From: an uncultured Clostridium sp.
GTDB taxonomy: Bacteria; Bacillota; Clostridia; TANB77; CAG-508
Assembly (NCBI GenBank): GCA_946565805.1
Contig: CAMNWO010000001.1
Span: 62,001 to 126,000, forward strand
Reading direction: 5' to 3'
DNA: 64,000 nt
Part shown: positions 18,937-27,499 of the stretch, piece after piece
How positions within the stretch are numbered: the stretch's first letter is position 1
Layout: every line of letters starts with the position of its first letter
Position numbers and translations under genes: made by a program
The notes under the pieces: generated by a model
Databases searched by the model: none
The model's input: the letters and a program-made list of their open reading frames with translations, nothing else
What the model was told of the DNA's origin: nothing

Positions 18937-19481
18937 TTTCATATCCTCCTTTCTTCAATTCCTTTTTTATTCTTTTTCGAATACGATGCAATTTTGTTTT
19001 TACTTTAACTTCTGTTATATTTAGCTTTTTTGCGATTTCTTTTCCTTTTTTTCCGACAATAATAGAATAATTTAAAAATTTGTTTTTCTTCTTCACTCAT
19101 ACTTTGTAAGGTCTTTTGGATTAATTCTGCTTTTTCTTGTTCTTCATAAATCTCCCATAAATCCTTGGTATCTGCTAAAACATTTTCATAGTCTTCCAAA
19201 TTTTTGTTTACTCTTATTTTTCTAGTTTTTTCTCTTAATAGATTTTTTACAATTCCTGCCAAATAAGAACTTACTTTAATTTCGTTGTCTAATATAGTTT
19301 GATTTTTCCAAACAACAAAAAAAGTATCTGCTATAATTTCTTCTATATCTTCTTGTGACAAATTTTGATTACTTAAGTTCTTAATTATTGTATATACATA
19401 ACCGCTATATTCATCTACTATCTTTTCTATTTTTAGTTCTTGATTTTCTTTATAATCTTCTATGGTTTTATATGGTTTCAA
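18926..19481 (-). CDS. ECF-type RNA polymerase sigma factor, one CGG +1 site
   Basis: 184 residues after correction. Region 2 is DEYSGYVYTIIKNLSNQNLS...EEIIADTFFVVWKN and region 4 is EEEKQIFKLFYYCGKKGKEI followed by AKKLNITEVKVKTKLHRIRKR. The join in region 4 needs the C of CGG at 19053-19055 to be skipped; read as Arg, the frame is lost and the recognition helix is missing. The corrected frame ends at 18926, overlapping the next gene and placing its ribosome-binding site inside this one. No strong promoter was pinned down. Confidence 0.85.
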
Positions 19482-19620
19482 TTTAGATCTAAATCTCCTT
19501 TATTCTTTTTTAGATATCTTACTCTTATAATGGCATTTTTTGCAAAAAAGTTACAATTATTTTAAAATTCTTCACTGATTCTGGGTTTAAATAGGGACAT
19601 AAATGAAACATAAAAAAAAT

Positions 19621-19647
19621 TGCCAAAAAGGACCGTCCCTTCTGGCA
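19621..19647 (-). terminator. terminator carrying a GGGACGGTCC core
   Basis: TGCCA and TGGCA outer arms, an inner GGGACGGTCC, and ATTTTTTTT behind on the minus strand. It looks like a dispersed-repeat core serving as the terminator of the anti-sigma gene 19656-20612. Confidence 0.65.
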
Positions 19648-19655
19648 TTTTATTA

Positions 19656-20612
19656 TTATCCATCTCCCATATTGGCATCTACGTCTACATATTCTTTTTC
19701 ATAATTTGATAAATCTGGTACTTCTACATCTTCGTCTGTGACTACATCAAATTTATATTGATATTCTTGCACTAAGTCTCTTTCTTCTTTTACTATATCA
19801 GTTCCAGCAATATAGTTTCTAACTGAGTTTCTGTTGATTGTTTTTAAAGTTAATCCTGTTTCTTTATCAATCCATGTTTCCCACATTTTGTCTTTTTCGA
19901 ATCGATTGGTTACTACATAGTATTCTCTTCCAATTTGGCGTGTATCAGTATGAATTGCCATTCTAAAGACTGTTCCTAGTTTTGCTATCACACTAGTAAT
20001 TCCACCATTGTGTGGATAAGAAGCATTTTTTAGATTCCCTTCTTGATTCATTACTTTCACAAATTCACCTATTTCAATATTTACTTTGTTCTCACTTGGA
20101 ATAATAGTTATGCTTTCTTCTGCGTCTTTACTACTATATTTAATATAATTTGTTTCTTTACCTTCATCCGAATAGATTTCCCAAACATTTTTGCACTTTC
20201 CATCTTTATAATATGTTTTTTCTACAGACACCTTATTGTCTGTTAAAATTTGTCTTGTTTCTTTATAGAAATTGTTACTGTGCAAAAATTGTTCTGCTTT
20301 GCTTGCTATACTTTGCACTACAATAAATTGACGTACATACCATACTACAAAGATTGCCATAAGAATTCCTATTGCCATTAAAATAGCTTTTATTTTACTT
20401 TTTTTTCTTATCTTTTTTAGATAATCAATTTCTCTTTCTTGGCTTTGTTTATTTTCTACTATATCTGCTTTTAGTTCTTCTAATCTTTTTTGACAAATTT
20501 CACACTCACCCAAGTGTTCCTCTACTAATTTTTTAGATGCTTCATTTAAAACATCGTCTACATATCCTATTAACAAATCTTGTACAATCTCACATTTGCT
20601 TTTTTTCTCCAT
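19656..20612 (-). CDS. zinc-finger (zf-HC2) membrane anti-sigma factor
   Basis: 318 residues. The N-terminus carries the HC2 zinc-finger motif EEHLGECEICQKRL (HX3CX2C), which binds sigma factors. A single membrane helix follows at about residues 74-92 (IKAILMAIGILMAIFVVWYV), then an extracellular domain of unknown fold. It overlaps the sigma gene by 23 bases, a standard sigma/anti-sigma operon. Confidence 0.85.
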   Translation of the reverse strand: MEKKSKCEIVQDLLIGYVDDVLNEASKKLVEEHLGECEICQKRLEELKADIVENKQSQEREIDYLKKIRKKSKIKAILMAIGILMAIFVVWYVRQFIVVQSIASKAEQFLHSNNFYKETRQILTDNKVSVEKTYYKDGKCKNVWEIYSDEGKETNYIKYSSKDAEESITIIPSENKVNIEIGEFVKVMNQEGNLKNASYPHNGGITSVIAKLGTVFRMAIHTDTRQIGREYYVVTNRFEKDKMWETWIDKETGLTLKTINRNSVRNYIAGTDIVKEERDLVQEYQYKFDVVTDEDVEVPDLSNYEKEYVDVDANMGDG

Positions 20613-21096
20613 TTTCTATTACCTCCTTTATTTTTTGCTTAGCACGATAAAATGTAACTCTTGCCCAGTTTGGAGTTTTTCCTAGAATTTCTCCTATTTC
20701 TATAAAATTCAAATTTCCTATCATTCTTAAATACATAACTTCCCTTGCTTGTCCCTCTAATTTTTGCATGTTTTTAAATAAAGCTAATTTTTCTTCATTT
20801 TTACATACAATATCTTCTGTAGTTTGTGTTTCTTCAATTTCTTCTGTTAAATCTTCTATCGAAATACTTTTATGTTTCTTGGATTTTTTTAGTTCTTTAT
20901 ACCATAAATGCTTTGCAATTTGACACAACCATACAGATATTTTACAGTTTCCTTTGAATTGATAGATTTTTTTTACTGCTATGACAAAAGTCTCTTGTGT
21001 TAGTTCTTCTGCAACATCTTCTTTACCTGTTAAGCAGAATAAATATTTATATACGGTATTACTATGTTGCTTATAGACTTCTTCTATATTCTGCAT
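20590..21096 (-). CDS. ECF-type sigma factor
   Basis: 168 residues from the ATG at 21096, which has AAGGAGG eight bases upstream. Region 2: VYKQHSNTVYKYLFCLTGKEDVAEELTQETFVIA. Region 4: LEGQAREVMYLRMIGNLNFIEIGEILGKTPNWARVTFYRAKQKI. Paired with the zinc-finger anti-sigma gene that overlaps its end. It contains no CGG codon and is intact, unlike the other sigma gene 1.1 kb away. Confidence 0.88.
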   Translation of the reverse strand: MQNIEEVYKQHSNTVYKYLFCLTGKEDVAEELTQETFVIAVKKIYQFKGNCKISVWLCQIAKHLWYKELKKSKKHKSISIEDLTEEIEETQTTEDIVCKNEEKLALFKNMQKLEGQAREVMYLRMIGNLNFIEIGEILGKTPNWARVTFYRAKQKIKEVIENGEKKQM

Positions 21097-21159
21097 AACT
21101 TTTACCTCCTTCACTTTATAAGAGACTATTTTTTTCATTTTATTACAACTTTTTTAAAA

Positions 21160-21265
21160 TGAGACAGGGGGGACAGTCCTTGAATGTCTCATTTTCTATA
21201 TTTTTTAGTGGAAATATTTTATTTAAGAAAAATGAGACATTCAAGGACTGTCCCCCCCTGTCTCA
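21160..21265. repeat. long inverted repeat with GGGACAGTCCTT core (subfamily A)
   Basis: Two arms of 32 bases in inverted orientation flank an AT-rich centre of about 40 bases. Each arm starts TGAGACA, contains GGGGACAGTCCTTGAA and ends TGTCTCA, so each arm can also fold alone. The stop codon of the VanY-type gene lies inside the distal arm. Confidence 0.9.
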
Positions 21266-22042
21266 CTCTTTAAATATTCGATGTATTCTTCTAAACAGAT
21301 GTCTTTTTCTTTCATGAATTTTGCATTTTCAATTCCTACATAACGATAATGCCATGGTTCATAGTTAATTTTAGTTGTGTCTTTTTTAGCTGTTGGATAT
21401 CTTAGGATAAATCCATAGTCTGTACAGTGTTCGATTAGCCATTTTTGGACTGCTGTTGTTTCTTGTTTTTCATCTAGCGTTTGATAGTTGATTGAAACAA
21501 TATCTACTGCTAAGCCTATTTCGTGTTCACTGGTTCGTGGATTTGTTACCCAATAAGATGCTTTTTCTTCTGCTTCTCCGCTGTTTATATCCTAGTCTTA
21601 TGTGTTGGTTTACTTTTTGATTGAAGAGTGTGGTTTGTATATCTGTTGTTCGATGACTGGAGCAAATAAGTGGTTTTAATCCTTCTTTTCTAGCATCTCC
21701 TAGCATTTGTTTTAATACGTCTGCTATTCTAATGTCTACTTTATGGTTGCCTTCTACTGTCGCTAATTCATATTGATAATTTTGGGGGATTGGATTGTCT
21801 TTATTGACTAAAATTAAGTTCCAGTCTGTTGTTTTGCTATCTATTTCTGGTTCTGTTATTGGTACAATGATGGTGTTGTTTTCGACAATATCTGTTGAGG
21901 CTACTTCTTTATTTTTCTCTTGGACAACCTTATTTCCTTTTTTATTAATGGATATGACCATCATTATGATAATTATTACTACAATTATGATAGACCATGT
22001 TTTTATGAATTTTTTGGGATTAAATTTTCTTTTCTTTTTCAT
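21241..22042 (-). CDS. VanY-type D,D-carboxypeptidase (M15B), one CGG +1 site, ends in repeat
   Basis: 266 residues after correction. N-terminal membrane anchor (WSIIIVVIIIIMMVISI), then the M15 core: ICSSHRTTDIQTTLFNQKV, TSEHEIGLAVDIV (zinc ligands His and Asp) and EPWHYRYVG (catalytic Glu and His). Trims the terminal D-Ala of peptidoglycan stems. The CGG at 21578-21580 must lose its C to join YKQ to GEAEEKASYW. The last residues (SETGGDSP) and the stop codon are encoded by the dispersed repeat at 21160-21265, so the original C-terminus seems to have been replaced or extended. Confidence 0.85.
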
Positions 22043-22230
22043 TTTTTATTCCTTTTCTTGGTTCATGTTCTTATAATTTTATATTATACTTTTTGTTGGC
22101 TTTTTTCAAGTGATTTTCTAGATTTTTATTATACCTATCAGCGAAATCTAGTTTTATGCAGAGTTTAAATTGCTTGATATTTTTGTGTTTTATGTTAATA
22201 TATTCTTGATATAAAAAAGCACATGAAACA

Positions 22231-22615
22231 ATGAAAAAAGTAGGTATCCTAAAAAGAGCAACCATCATGGGTGGAGAATCAACTTTGATTGATAATTTGC
22301 CTGACTTTATTGCACTTAGCAAAGAATATGTTACTAATGATATTTGTTTAGTCACAAATGGAATTCTGTTAGATGAAAAACGGATTCATAGTTATAAAGA
22401 AGTCGGACTAACTGAAGTTGCAATCTCCATTTCTTCACTAGAGCAATATCATCAGAGGCGTAATCAATGCTTATTATGTAAGCAATATATTTCCCAATAC
22501 AAGAATTAACATTCCAAAATGTTGGGAATCTACTGGCGACAAACTAGTGTACATGCTTCGCGAAATTTTAGAAGATGATTTGCAAATGGGAAATGTACTG
22601 CGAGAAAGTAGGTAA
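22231..22615 (+). pseudogene. radical SAM enzyme fragment
   Basis: Residues resembling the middle of a radical SAM barrel are visible: IMGGESTLIDNLPDFIA, then NDICLVTNGILLD and VGLTEVAISIS. The N-terminal CX3CX2C cluster motif is absent, and a further frame change near 22445-22455 joins to a second open stretch (RGVINAYYVSNIFPNTRINI) that ends at 22615. That change is not at a CGG codon. An in-frame CGG at 22381 is read straight through. It lies three bases before the methyltransferase gene. I take it as a decayed enzyme of a peptide-modification cluster. Confidence 0.6.
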
Positions 22616-22618
22616 TAC

Positions 22619-23059
22619 ATGCTTAAAATAGACTTTGGTAGTGGTTACAACCCTAAACCAGGATATAAAACCTGTGACATAACCTATGCTCCTTTTTTAG
22701 ATTACGTATACGATGAAGAAAAAAATCAAATTTTGTACTGTAAAAAAGGAAGTATAGATGAATTCTACTTACGAAATGTAGTACATCATGTAAAAGATTT
22801 ACCTAGACTATTCAAATGTCTAAAATATTACCTTAAAGAAAATGGAATTATTACTATTATTGATGCTCGAAAAGAATATTTTTTACAAAATGTAATTTTA
22901 GACATCATCTGGTACAGGTATGTAATTCCAAGATACAAAATATGGTTCTCAAAAAGTTACAGAGACTACAGCAAGATTTTAGCAAAACTTGGTTTTGTTA
23001 AAATAGACTATCACATCATTGAAGAAAAGGAGGTCTCAACATGGCTGAAAAAATTATGA
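22619..23059 (+). CDS. small class I SAM-dependent methyltransferase
   Basis: 146 residues with a recognisable motif I (LKIDFGSGYNPKPGYKTCD), a later ENGIITIIDARKEYF strand and FVKIDYHIIEE at the C-terminus, typical of short methyltransferases encoded beside radical SAM enzymes. Its end overlaps the following peptide gene by 19 bases and holds that gene's ribosome-binding site, so the two are translationally coupled. The substrate is probably the downstream peptide, by inference. Confidence 0.65.
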   Translation: MLKIDFGSGYNPKPGYKTCDITYAPFLDYVYDEEKNQILYCKKGSIDEFYLRNVVHHVKDLPRLFKCLKYYLKENGIITIIDARKEYFLQNVILDIIWYRYVIPRYKIWFSKSYRDYSKILAKLGFVKIDYHIIEEKEVSTWLKKL

Positions 23060-23166
23060 ATCAATTAGCAGATGCTGGTTACGATTATGCTGTTGCTATT
23101 GCAACTCAGGCTGAAATCGACGCCGGTGCTGCCTGCGGTCAGCCCAGCCTGATTGTGGAAGCGTAA
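23041..23166 (+). CDS. 41-residue candidate RiPP precursor peptide
   Basis: Starts MAEKIMNQLADAGYDYAVAI and ends AACGQPSLIVEA. AAGGAGG seven bases before the ATG is a strong ribosome-binding site. The first half is acidic and leader-like. The last 15 codons are about two-thirds G+C in a genome near 30%, a sharp change within a tiny gene. Position after a radical SAM fragment and a methyltransferase, coupled to the latter, fits a ribosomally made, modified peptide. No known precursor family was recognised. Confidence 0.55.
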   Translation: MAEKIMNQLADAGYDYAVAIATQAEIDAGAACGQPSLIVEA

Positions 23167-23189
23167 TGAAGTAAAAGCCTTCTAAGGCT

Positions 23190-23227
23190 CCCCTAGAGAT
23201 TTTTATCTCTAGGGGTTGTTTATTTTT
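23190..23227 (+). terminator. strong terminator after the peptide gene
   Basis: CCCCTAGAGAT, loop TTTT, ATCTCTAGGGG (a perfect 11-base stem), then TTGTTTATTTTT. Confidence 0.9.
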
Positions 23228-24989
23228 GTTTTAATCGCAAATAGCCAAGTTCTTCCCAAACATTATAAGCTAAGTTTAGACGAAAAACTAAAGTTGGTTT
23301 TGCACCTGCTCTGTTTTTGTCTACTACACAAGCATAGTATCTAACATCTGGGTCATCGTATTTTTTCAAGTTGTAAAATTTAGTGTCCACTTCATTTAAA
23401 GAGTATTCATAATTTTGTAGGCTATCCCTATTAATCTGTTTAATTAGTCCTAATGTATCTAATACTTCTTTTACGGTTCTACTTACCGCTAAATCATTTA
23501 CCGTTAGATTAACTGGCAAGGTGTCACTTTCTGCTAATTGCAATGTTGCACAAATATAAATTCCAAAGTTTTGTGCGATATTAGAAAGAATAGTTGCTGT
23601 TTTCTTTAATTCTTCTCCTATTCCTATATTAGCTGTGTCTGTTTTTAAAGTATCATAGAAAACATATTCTATTTTTTCTTTGTAATAATAGTTCATAATT
23701 ACTTTTTTCAATTCATCATTTGTATGGTCAGTAATATTAATGAAGTACATAGAATTCTTGATCTGCTTGTTTACCCAATTCGTAACTGTTATAACATCAC
23801 GAAATTCTTTGGATACTTCTAGTAATCTTTTGGCAAAATCTTTTTGCTTTTCTTTTTCTTCTTTTATAACAAATCCATTTTCATCTACTTTTACTTTTTT
23901 AGGGTCGTCTGGTCTAAATTTAAACTCTAATAGTTCTCCCTCTGTTTTCGAAATTTCAATTCCATGCATTTCTTGGATTGCTTTATTATTTAATATTGTT
24001 GTAATCAAGCATAGTCTCATTTTCTCTTCTGACATTTCGTTTGAAATAATTAATACCTTTTTTTGATGAACCAATGCTGTATGTGCTGCGATATCTATGG
24101 TAAACCTACTTTTTCCGGCATTGGATGGCATAGCAAATGCCATAGTTTCTCCTTTTCTAATTCCTTTAAATACTTTTGTTAAAATAGGAAATGGTAAAGG
24201 AAGACCATTTGTTAAGTTATTATCTCCTAGTTGTAAGAAGCTCGTTAGCCCTTCGTTTAATACGGCTCTTTTGAACTTTTCGGTGTCATTTACTTGTACA
24301 ACTGCACTTTCGATTTCTTCTACTGACATTTTATCATATAGTTGATAATCTTTTATTTCCATTACTTTTTCTTGAATATTTTGAATTGGAATGGCTAAAT
24401 AATTTCTTCTCAATACAAATAATTTCTTTAAGTCAATATAAATCTTCTCCATATTATAATCTTTGTCTCTTACTTCTTTTTTCAAAGCACTTTTTAATTG
24501 ATAAGACTTTTCATCATCTCTTGCAAAGTTAAATCCTCTTTTAGCAGTCTCTGTTGTATAAGCTCCTCCTTCTGTAAAAATGACACTCTTATAGATATTT
24601 AACAATTCTGGATCTTCAAAATAGCATTCTTCATAGACAAAGAAATACTTTTTAATCAATCTTGGGTCTTCTAGCAATAGTCCAATATATTGTCTTTCTA
24701 ATTGTTGTGCACTTAGTTGCTTTGGAAACATCCCCTCTATGTTTTCCTCTTCCTCTTCTTCATAAGTGTCATAATCTTCTATCTCTTCATACCCTTCATT
24801 CTCTTCATTTTCTTCCTCTTCTTGCAAAGGCAATTTATTTGCATTTCTAGGGTCTAGCATCTCTATCTTTTTCAATGCTGATGTGTAATTCTTTTTCGCA
24901 ACATCTTTCTTAATCTCTTCAATAATCCTTGCATTTTCAAGGGTAATTGGTATGTTATCAATTAACTCATATAATTTATCTTGATCCAT
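23220..24989 (-). CDS. DnaB-like helicase/RecA-fold ATPase
   Basis: About 589 residues. An acidic low-complexity stretch (EEEENEENEGYEEIEDYDTY) separates a short N-terminal helix region from a DnaB-like N domain and a RecA-type ATPase core: Walker A PSNAGKSRFTIDIA, IISNEMSEEKMR, Walker B EYVFYDTLKTD. It resembles DnaB-type proteins but is not the canonical replicative helicase; it may serve a mobile element or a repair task. The start at 24989 (MDQDKLYELIDNIP) has AGGAG about nine bases upstream. Confidence 0.7.
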   Translation of the reverse strand: MDQDKLYELIDNIPITLENARIIEEIKKDVAKKNYTSALKKIEMLDPRNANKLPLQEEEENEENEGYEEIEDYDTYEEEEEENIEGMFPKQLSAQQLERQYIGLLLEDPRLIKKYFFVYEECYFEDPELLNIYKSVIFTEGGAYTTETAKRGFNFARDDEKSYQLKSALKKEVRDKDYNMEKIYIDLKKLFVLRRNYLAIPIQNIQEKVMEIKDYQLYDKMSVEEIESAVVQVNDTEKFKRAVLNEGLTSFLQLGDNNLTNGLPLPFPILTKVFKGIRKGETMAFAMPSNAGKSRFTIDIAAHTALVHQKKVLIISNEMSEEKMRLCLITTILNNKAIQEMHGIEISKTEGELLEFKFRPDDPKKVKVDENGFVIKEEKEKQKDFAKRLLEVSKEFRDVITVTNWVNKQIKNSMYFINITDHTNDELKKVIMNYYYKEKIEYVFYDTLKTDTANIGIGEELKKTATILSNIAQNFGIYICATLQLAESDTLPVNLTVNDLAVSRTVKEVLDTLGLIKQINRDSLQNYEYSLNEVDTKFYNLKKYDDPDVRYYACVVDKNRAGAKPTLVFRLNLAYNVWEELGYLRLKQK

Positions 24990-25017
24990 ATTCTCTACTC
25001 TCCTATCTTTTGTTTTG

Positions 25018-25081
25018 TCGTAATTTGGGACAGGCACAAAGCTAACCACTTTGTCGTAATTTGTGCCTGTCCCAAATTACG
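25018..25081. repeat. GGGACAGGCACA inverted repeat (subfamily C)
   Basis: TCGTAATTTGGGACAGGCAC and its inverted partner ending CCAAATTACGA flank AGCTAACCACTTTG. Close relative of 2658-2704. Confidence 0.9.
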
Positions 25082-25101
25082 ACACATGGAAGAAGAATCT
25101 A

Positions 25102-26997
25102 TTATCTTCCTCCTCCACCTCCGCCGTCCACCGTCCGGCCTCCACCTCCGCCAGAGAATCCTCCGCCACCTCCTGTAGCAGAAGAATAAGCAGTTGACAT
25201 GGAGTTTGTAATAGCATTTGAAAAGCTATTAGAAAAGTTCGTGTTCATCATTAAGTACATGTAGGCATAGTGATTTACTCCTAGTTCTTCACTCATATTT
25301 GGATAAACAATTTTTAATTGTTTTAATACTTTGTCTGCTATTCCAAATACAGTAGCATAAACCAAAAATTTTTCCCAAATTACAATTTCTGGTACTTCTC
25401 TTTTATCTAACATGGAAAAGTCTTCCATGTATTTTTTTAGCCCTTTCCATTGTGAGTGCTCGTCTAATCCTTGTTGTGTTAAGGTATTGATTTTACTGCT
25501 AAAAATAGAAGAAACAATCAATTGTAAAACTGCTACTATTCCAAACAATAGAATTCCCGCTACCTTTGCTAGTCCGCCTCCTATTAATATTGGAAAAATT
25601 ATAAGCATAAGTGGTATGATAACTACTAAACCTATTATATTGGATGTTGTTCTTACTTTTTCCTCAACGTTTTCTTTATTGGCTAGTTCTTTTTCATATA
25701 ATGCTTGTTCTGTATATTTATTTATTTTTTCTCCTAGTTTTAGTACTTTATCTTGTGATCTTTTAATGTATTTTTCTAATTCTTTAACGGTTATTTGACC
25801 ATTATTCTTTTGACAAGCCTTTTCTAAAAATTCAAAAATTGCTTTTTCTTCTTTTCGTTTTTCTAGTTCAATCGGATTTTCTTTTATTATTTTTATGGTT
25901 ATGGTTTTGCCATTTACTACAAATTCTATTATGTTCTTTAAGCTTAGATCTAATAGTGTTGCCGAAAATATCCTTCCTAAGTAACTGCTGTTGTTAACAC
26001 GAATTTGTTTACTTAGAAGTGATAATGCTTGTGCTGGTGTACTATCTTCTCTTGGTATTTCTCTAAAATATTTTATTTCTTGACTTGGTTTTAACTTTTT
26101 AATGGTTACTATTTTTTTACTATTTTTAATAATAGACATTATACTAAAAATAGCTCCTACTATCCCCATTATATTTAATGTACCTATTAGAATTGCTTCG
26201 CTTTTTTGTTTTCTCTTTCTTCTGTTATTTGCTTGATTGGCCCACTGTGTTTCTTCTTGTATTACTTCATTTAGTCTCTCTATATTTCTTGTTCTTCCTG
26301 AACTTAGCAATAGTTCTGTTGGAAACAGTGTTCTTATTTCTACATATCTTCCAGCTCGAAATCCATCGATAGAAAATTCAATTCTATCGGTATCTGTTGT
26401 ATAAATTTCTCCGTTTAAATCTTCGGTATGTCCCCAAACTTTGATTTCTTCTGTATCAACTGTATTACCTGGTAATAGGATCGTTCCTGTTATATTTTGG
26501 GCATCAATTTCAAAATCTTCTCCGACAAATTGCCAATATAACTCTGCATAGTCATTGTATTTGGCAACTGCGTCTTCTACTTGATAAGAAATAACGTAAG
26601 TTTTGGTTGCTGTATCATTATCTAATCCAACGCCCCAAGCTATTTCAAATTGATTGTCTTGGTTCATTCCTCCAAAATAACTTCTTTTTGGCATATGATA
26701 GGCCCATTGATTTTGCTTGCTAAAAATACGATTGTTACCATTGGTAACTTCTCTTACTTCTACATTACGAATATTAGAATATTTCGTTTTATCGATTTTA
26801 AAGGTTTTATATAATGTGTTCGTATCCTCAATTTCAATATCCCACTTTTCTATTACATTCATACTTCCATAATCGTTTATTTGTGCTTGAAAGTCTAAAT
26901 GATTTAAGAATAAATCGCTTGACGAAGCTTGTACTGGCTTGGCAAATATTAGCATACTTGCTATTATGATTATGAAATAAACAATTCTTTTTTTCAT
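25102..26997 (-). CDS. DUF2207 membrane protein with glycine tail, three CGG +1 sites
   Basis: About 630 residues. Signal peptide (MKKRIVYFIIIIASMLIFAK), extracellular DUF2207 domain, a membrane helix near residue 280, a cytoplasmic part, paired helices near residue 490, and a C-terminal tail rich in glycine. Read normally, the tail is interrupted by R-T-V-D. Three in-frame CGG codons occur here (25135-25137, 25131-25133, 25124-25126). Skipping the C of each gives an uninterrupted run of Gly, and the three skipped bases restore the frame to the same TAA. Function of the family is unknown; it is common in Firmicutes. Confidence 0.85.
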   Translation of the reverse strand: MKKRIVYFIIIIASMLIFAKPVQASSSDLFLNHLDFQAQINDYGSMNVIEKWDIEIEDTNTLYKTFKIDKTKYSNIRNVEVREVTNGNNRIFSKQNQWAYHMPKRSYFGGMNQDNQFEIAWGVGLDNDTATKTYVISYQVEDAVAKYNDYAELYWQFVGEDFEIDAQNITGTILLPGNTVDTEEIKVWGHTEDLNGEIYTTDTDRIEFSIDGFRAGRYVEIRTLFPTELLLSSGRTRNIERLNEVIQEETQWANQANNRRKRKQKSEAILIGTLNIMGIVGAIFSIMSIIKNSKKIVTIKKLKPSQEIKYFREIPREDSTPAQALSLLSKQIRVNNSSYLGRIFSATLLDLSLKNIIEFVVNGKTITIKIIKENPIELEKRKEEKAIFEFLEKACQKNNGQITVKELEKYIKRSQDKVLKLGEKINKYTEQALYEKELANKENVEEKVRTTSNIIGLVVIIPLMLIIFPILIGGGLAKVAGILLFGIVAVLQLIVSSIFSSKINTLTQQGLDEHSQWKGLKKYMEDFSMLDKREVPEIVIWEKFLVYATVFGIADKVLKQLKIVYPNMSEELGVNHYAYMYLMMNTNFSNSFSNAITNSMSTAYSSATGGGGGFSGGGGGRTVDGGGGGGR

Positions 26998-27071
26998 TCG
27001 TTTCTCTCCTTTTTATTTCTTCATTTTTATTATATCCTTTTTCTGTTTTTTAAGCAAGTAGTTTAAGTGAT

Positions 27072-27100
27072 TTGCATTTTTATGTAAATAGTGCTATACT
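27072..27100 (+). promoter_or_regulatory. promoter of an orphan gene
   Basis: TTGCAT, 17 bases starting TTTTATGT, TATACT. Nearly identical to the promoter at 9714-9742 on the other strand. Confidence 0.8.
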
Positions 27101-27167
27101 ATTTACGATAGGTTTTAACCTTGTGTAACTGTTAACAAACATCGCCGTGTACGGCAAGGAGGTTATT

Positions 27168-27434
27168 ATGCACTATAGAAAAGATATCATTCGTAGTTTT
27201 AAAGTTGGAAATGAAAAGTACTTTATTAAAAAGATGCCTTTTCCTAATTTTCTCCTTTTGAAGAACGAAATTGTAGTATGTTCTCTTCTTGGAAAAGAAA
27301 CAACTATTTGGGGCTCTAGAAATATGGAGTTTATCGAGGATTCTGTCATTTCTGATGAAATCTTGTTTCCAAATGACCGTCTAGCCATAAGAAGTGCAAT
27401 TGCATTTCTCAATAAGAAATATGAAGCCCATTAG
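27168..27434 (+). CDS. orphan 88-residue protein
   Basis: Begins MHYRKDIIRSFKVGNEKYFI. Not recognised; no membrane segment or known motif. AAGGAGG six bases before the ATG, its own promoter and its own terminator make it a complete single-gene unit. The leader is about 60 bases and contains GTAACTGTTAAC. It contains no CGG codon. Confidence 0.65.
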   Translation: MHYRKDIIRSFKVGNEKYFIKKMPFPNFLLLKNEIVVCSLLGKETTIWGSRNMEFIEDSVISDEILFPNDRLAIRSAIAFLNKKYEAH

Positions 27435-27450
27435 GGCTTCTTTTCTTTTT
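27423..27450 (+). terminator. terminator of the orphan gene
   Basis: GAAGCCC and GGGCTTC arms around ATTA, then TTTTCTTTTT. The stem overlaps the last codons. Confidence 0.75.
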
Positions 27451-27462
27451 AGATAAACTGTG

Positions 27463-27469
27463 ATATAAT
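27463..27469 (+). promoter_or_regulatory. rqcH promoter (extended -10)
   Basis: TGATATAAT is a TG-N-TATAAT extended -10 element about 30 bases before the rqcH start; the -35 is poor. Confidence 0.5.
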
Positions 27470-27499
27470 TTGAATGAAAAAAGAAAGGTAAGGGAAACT

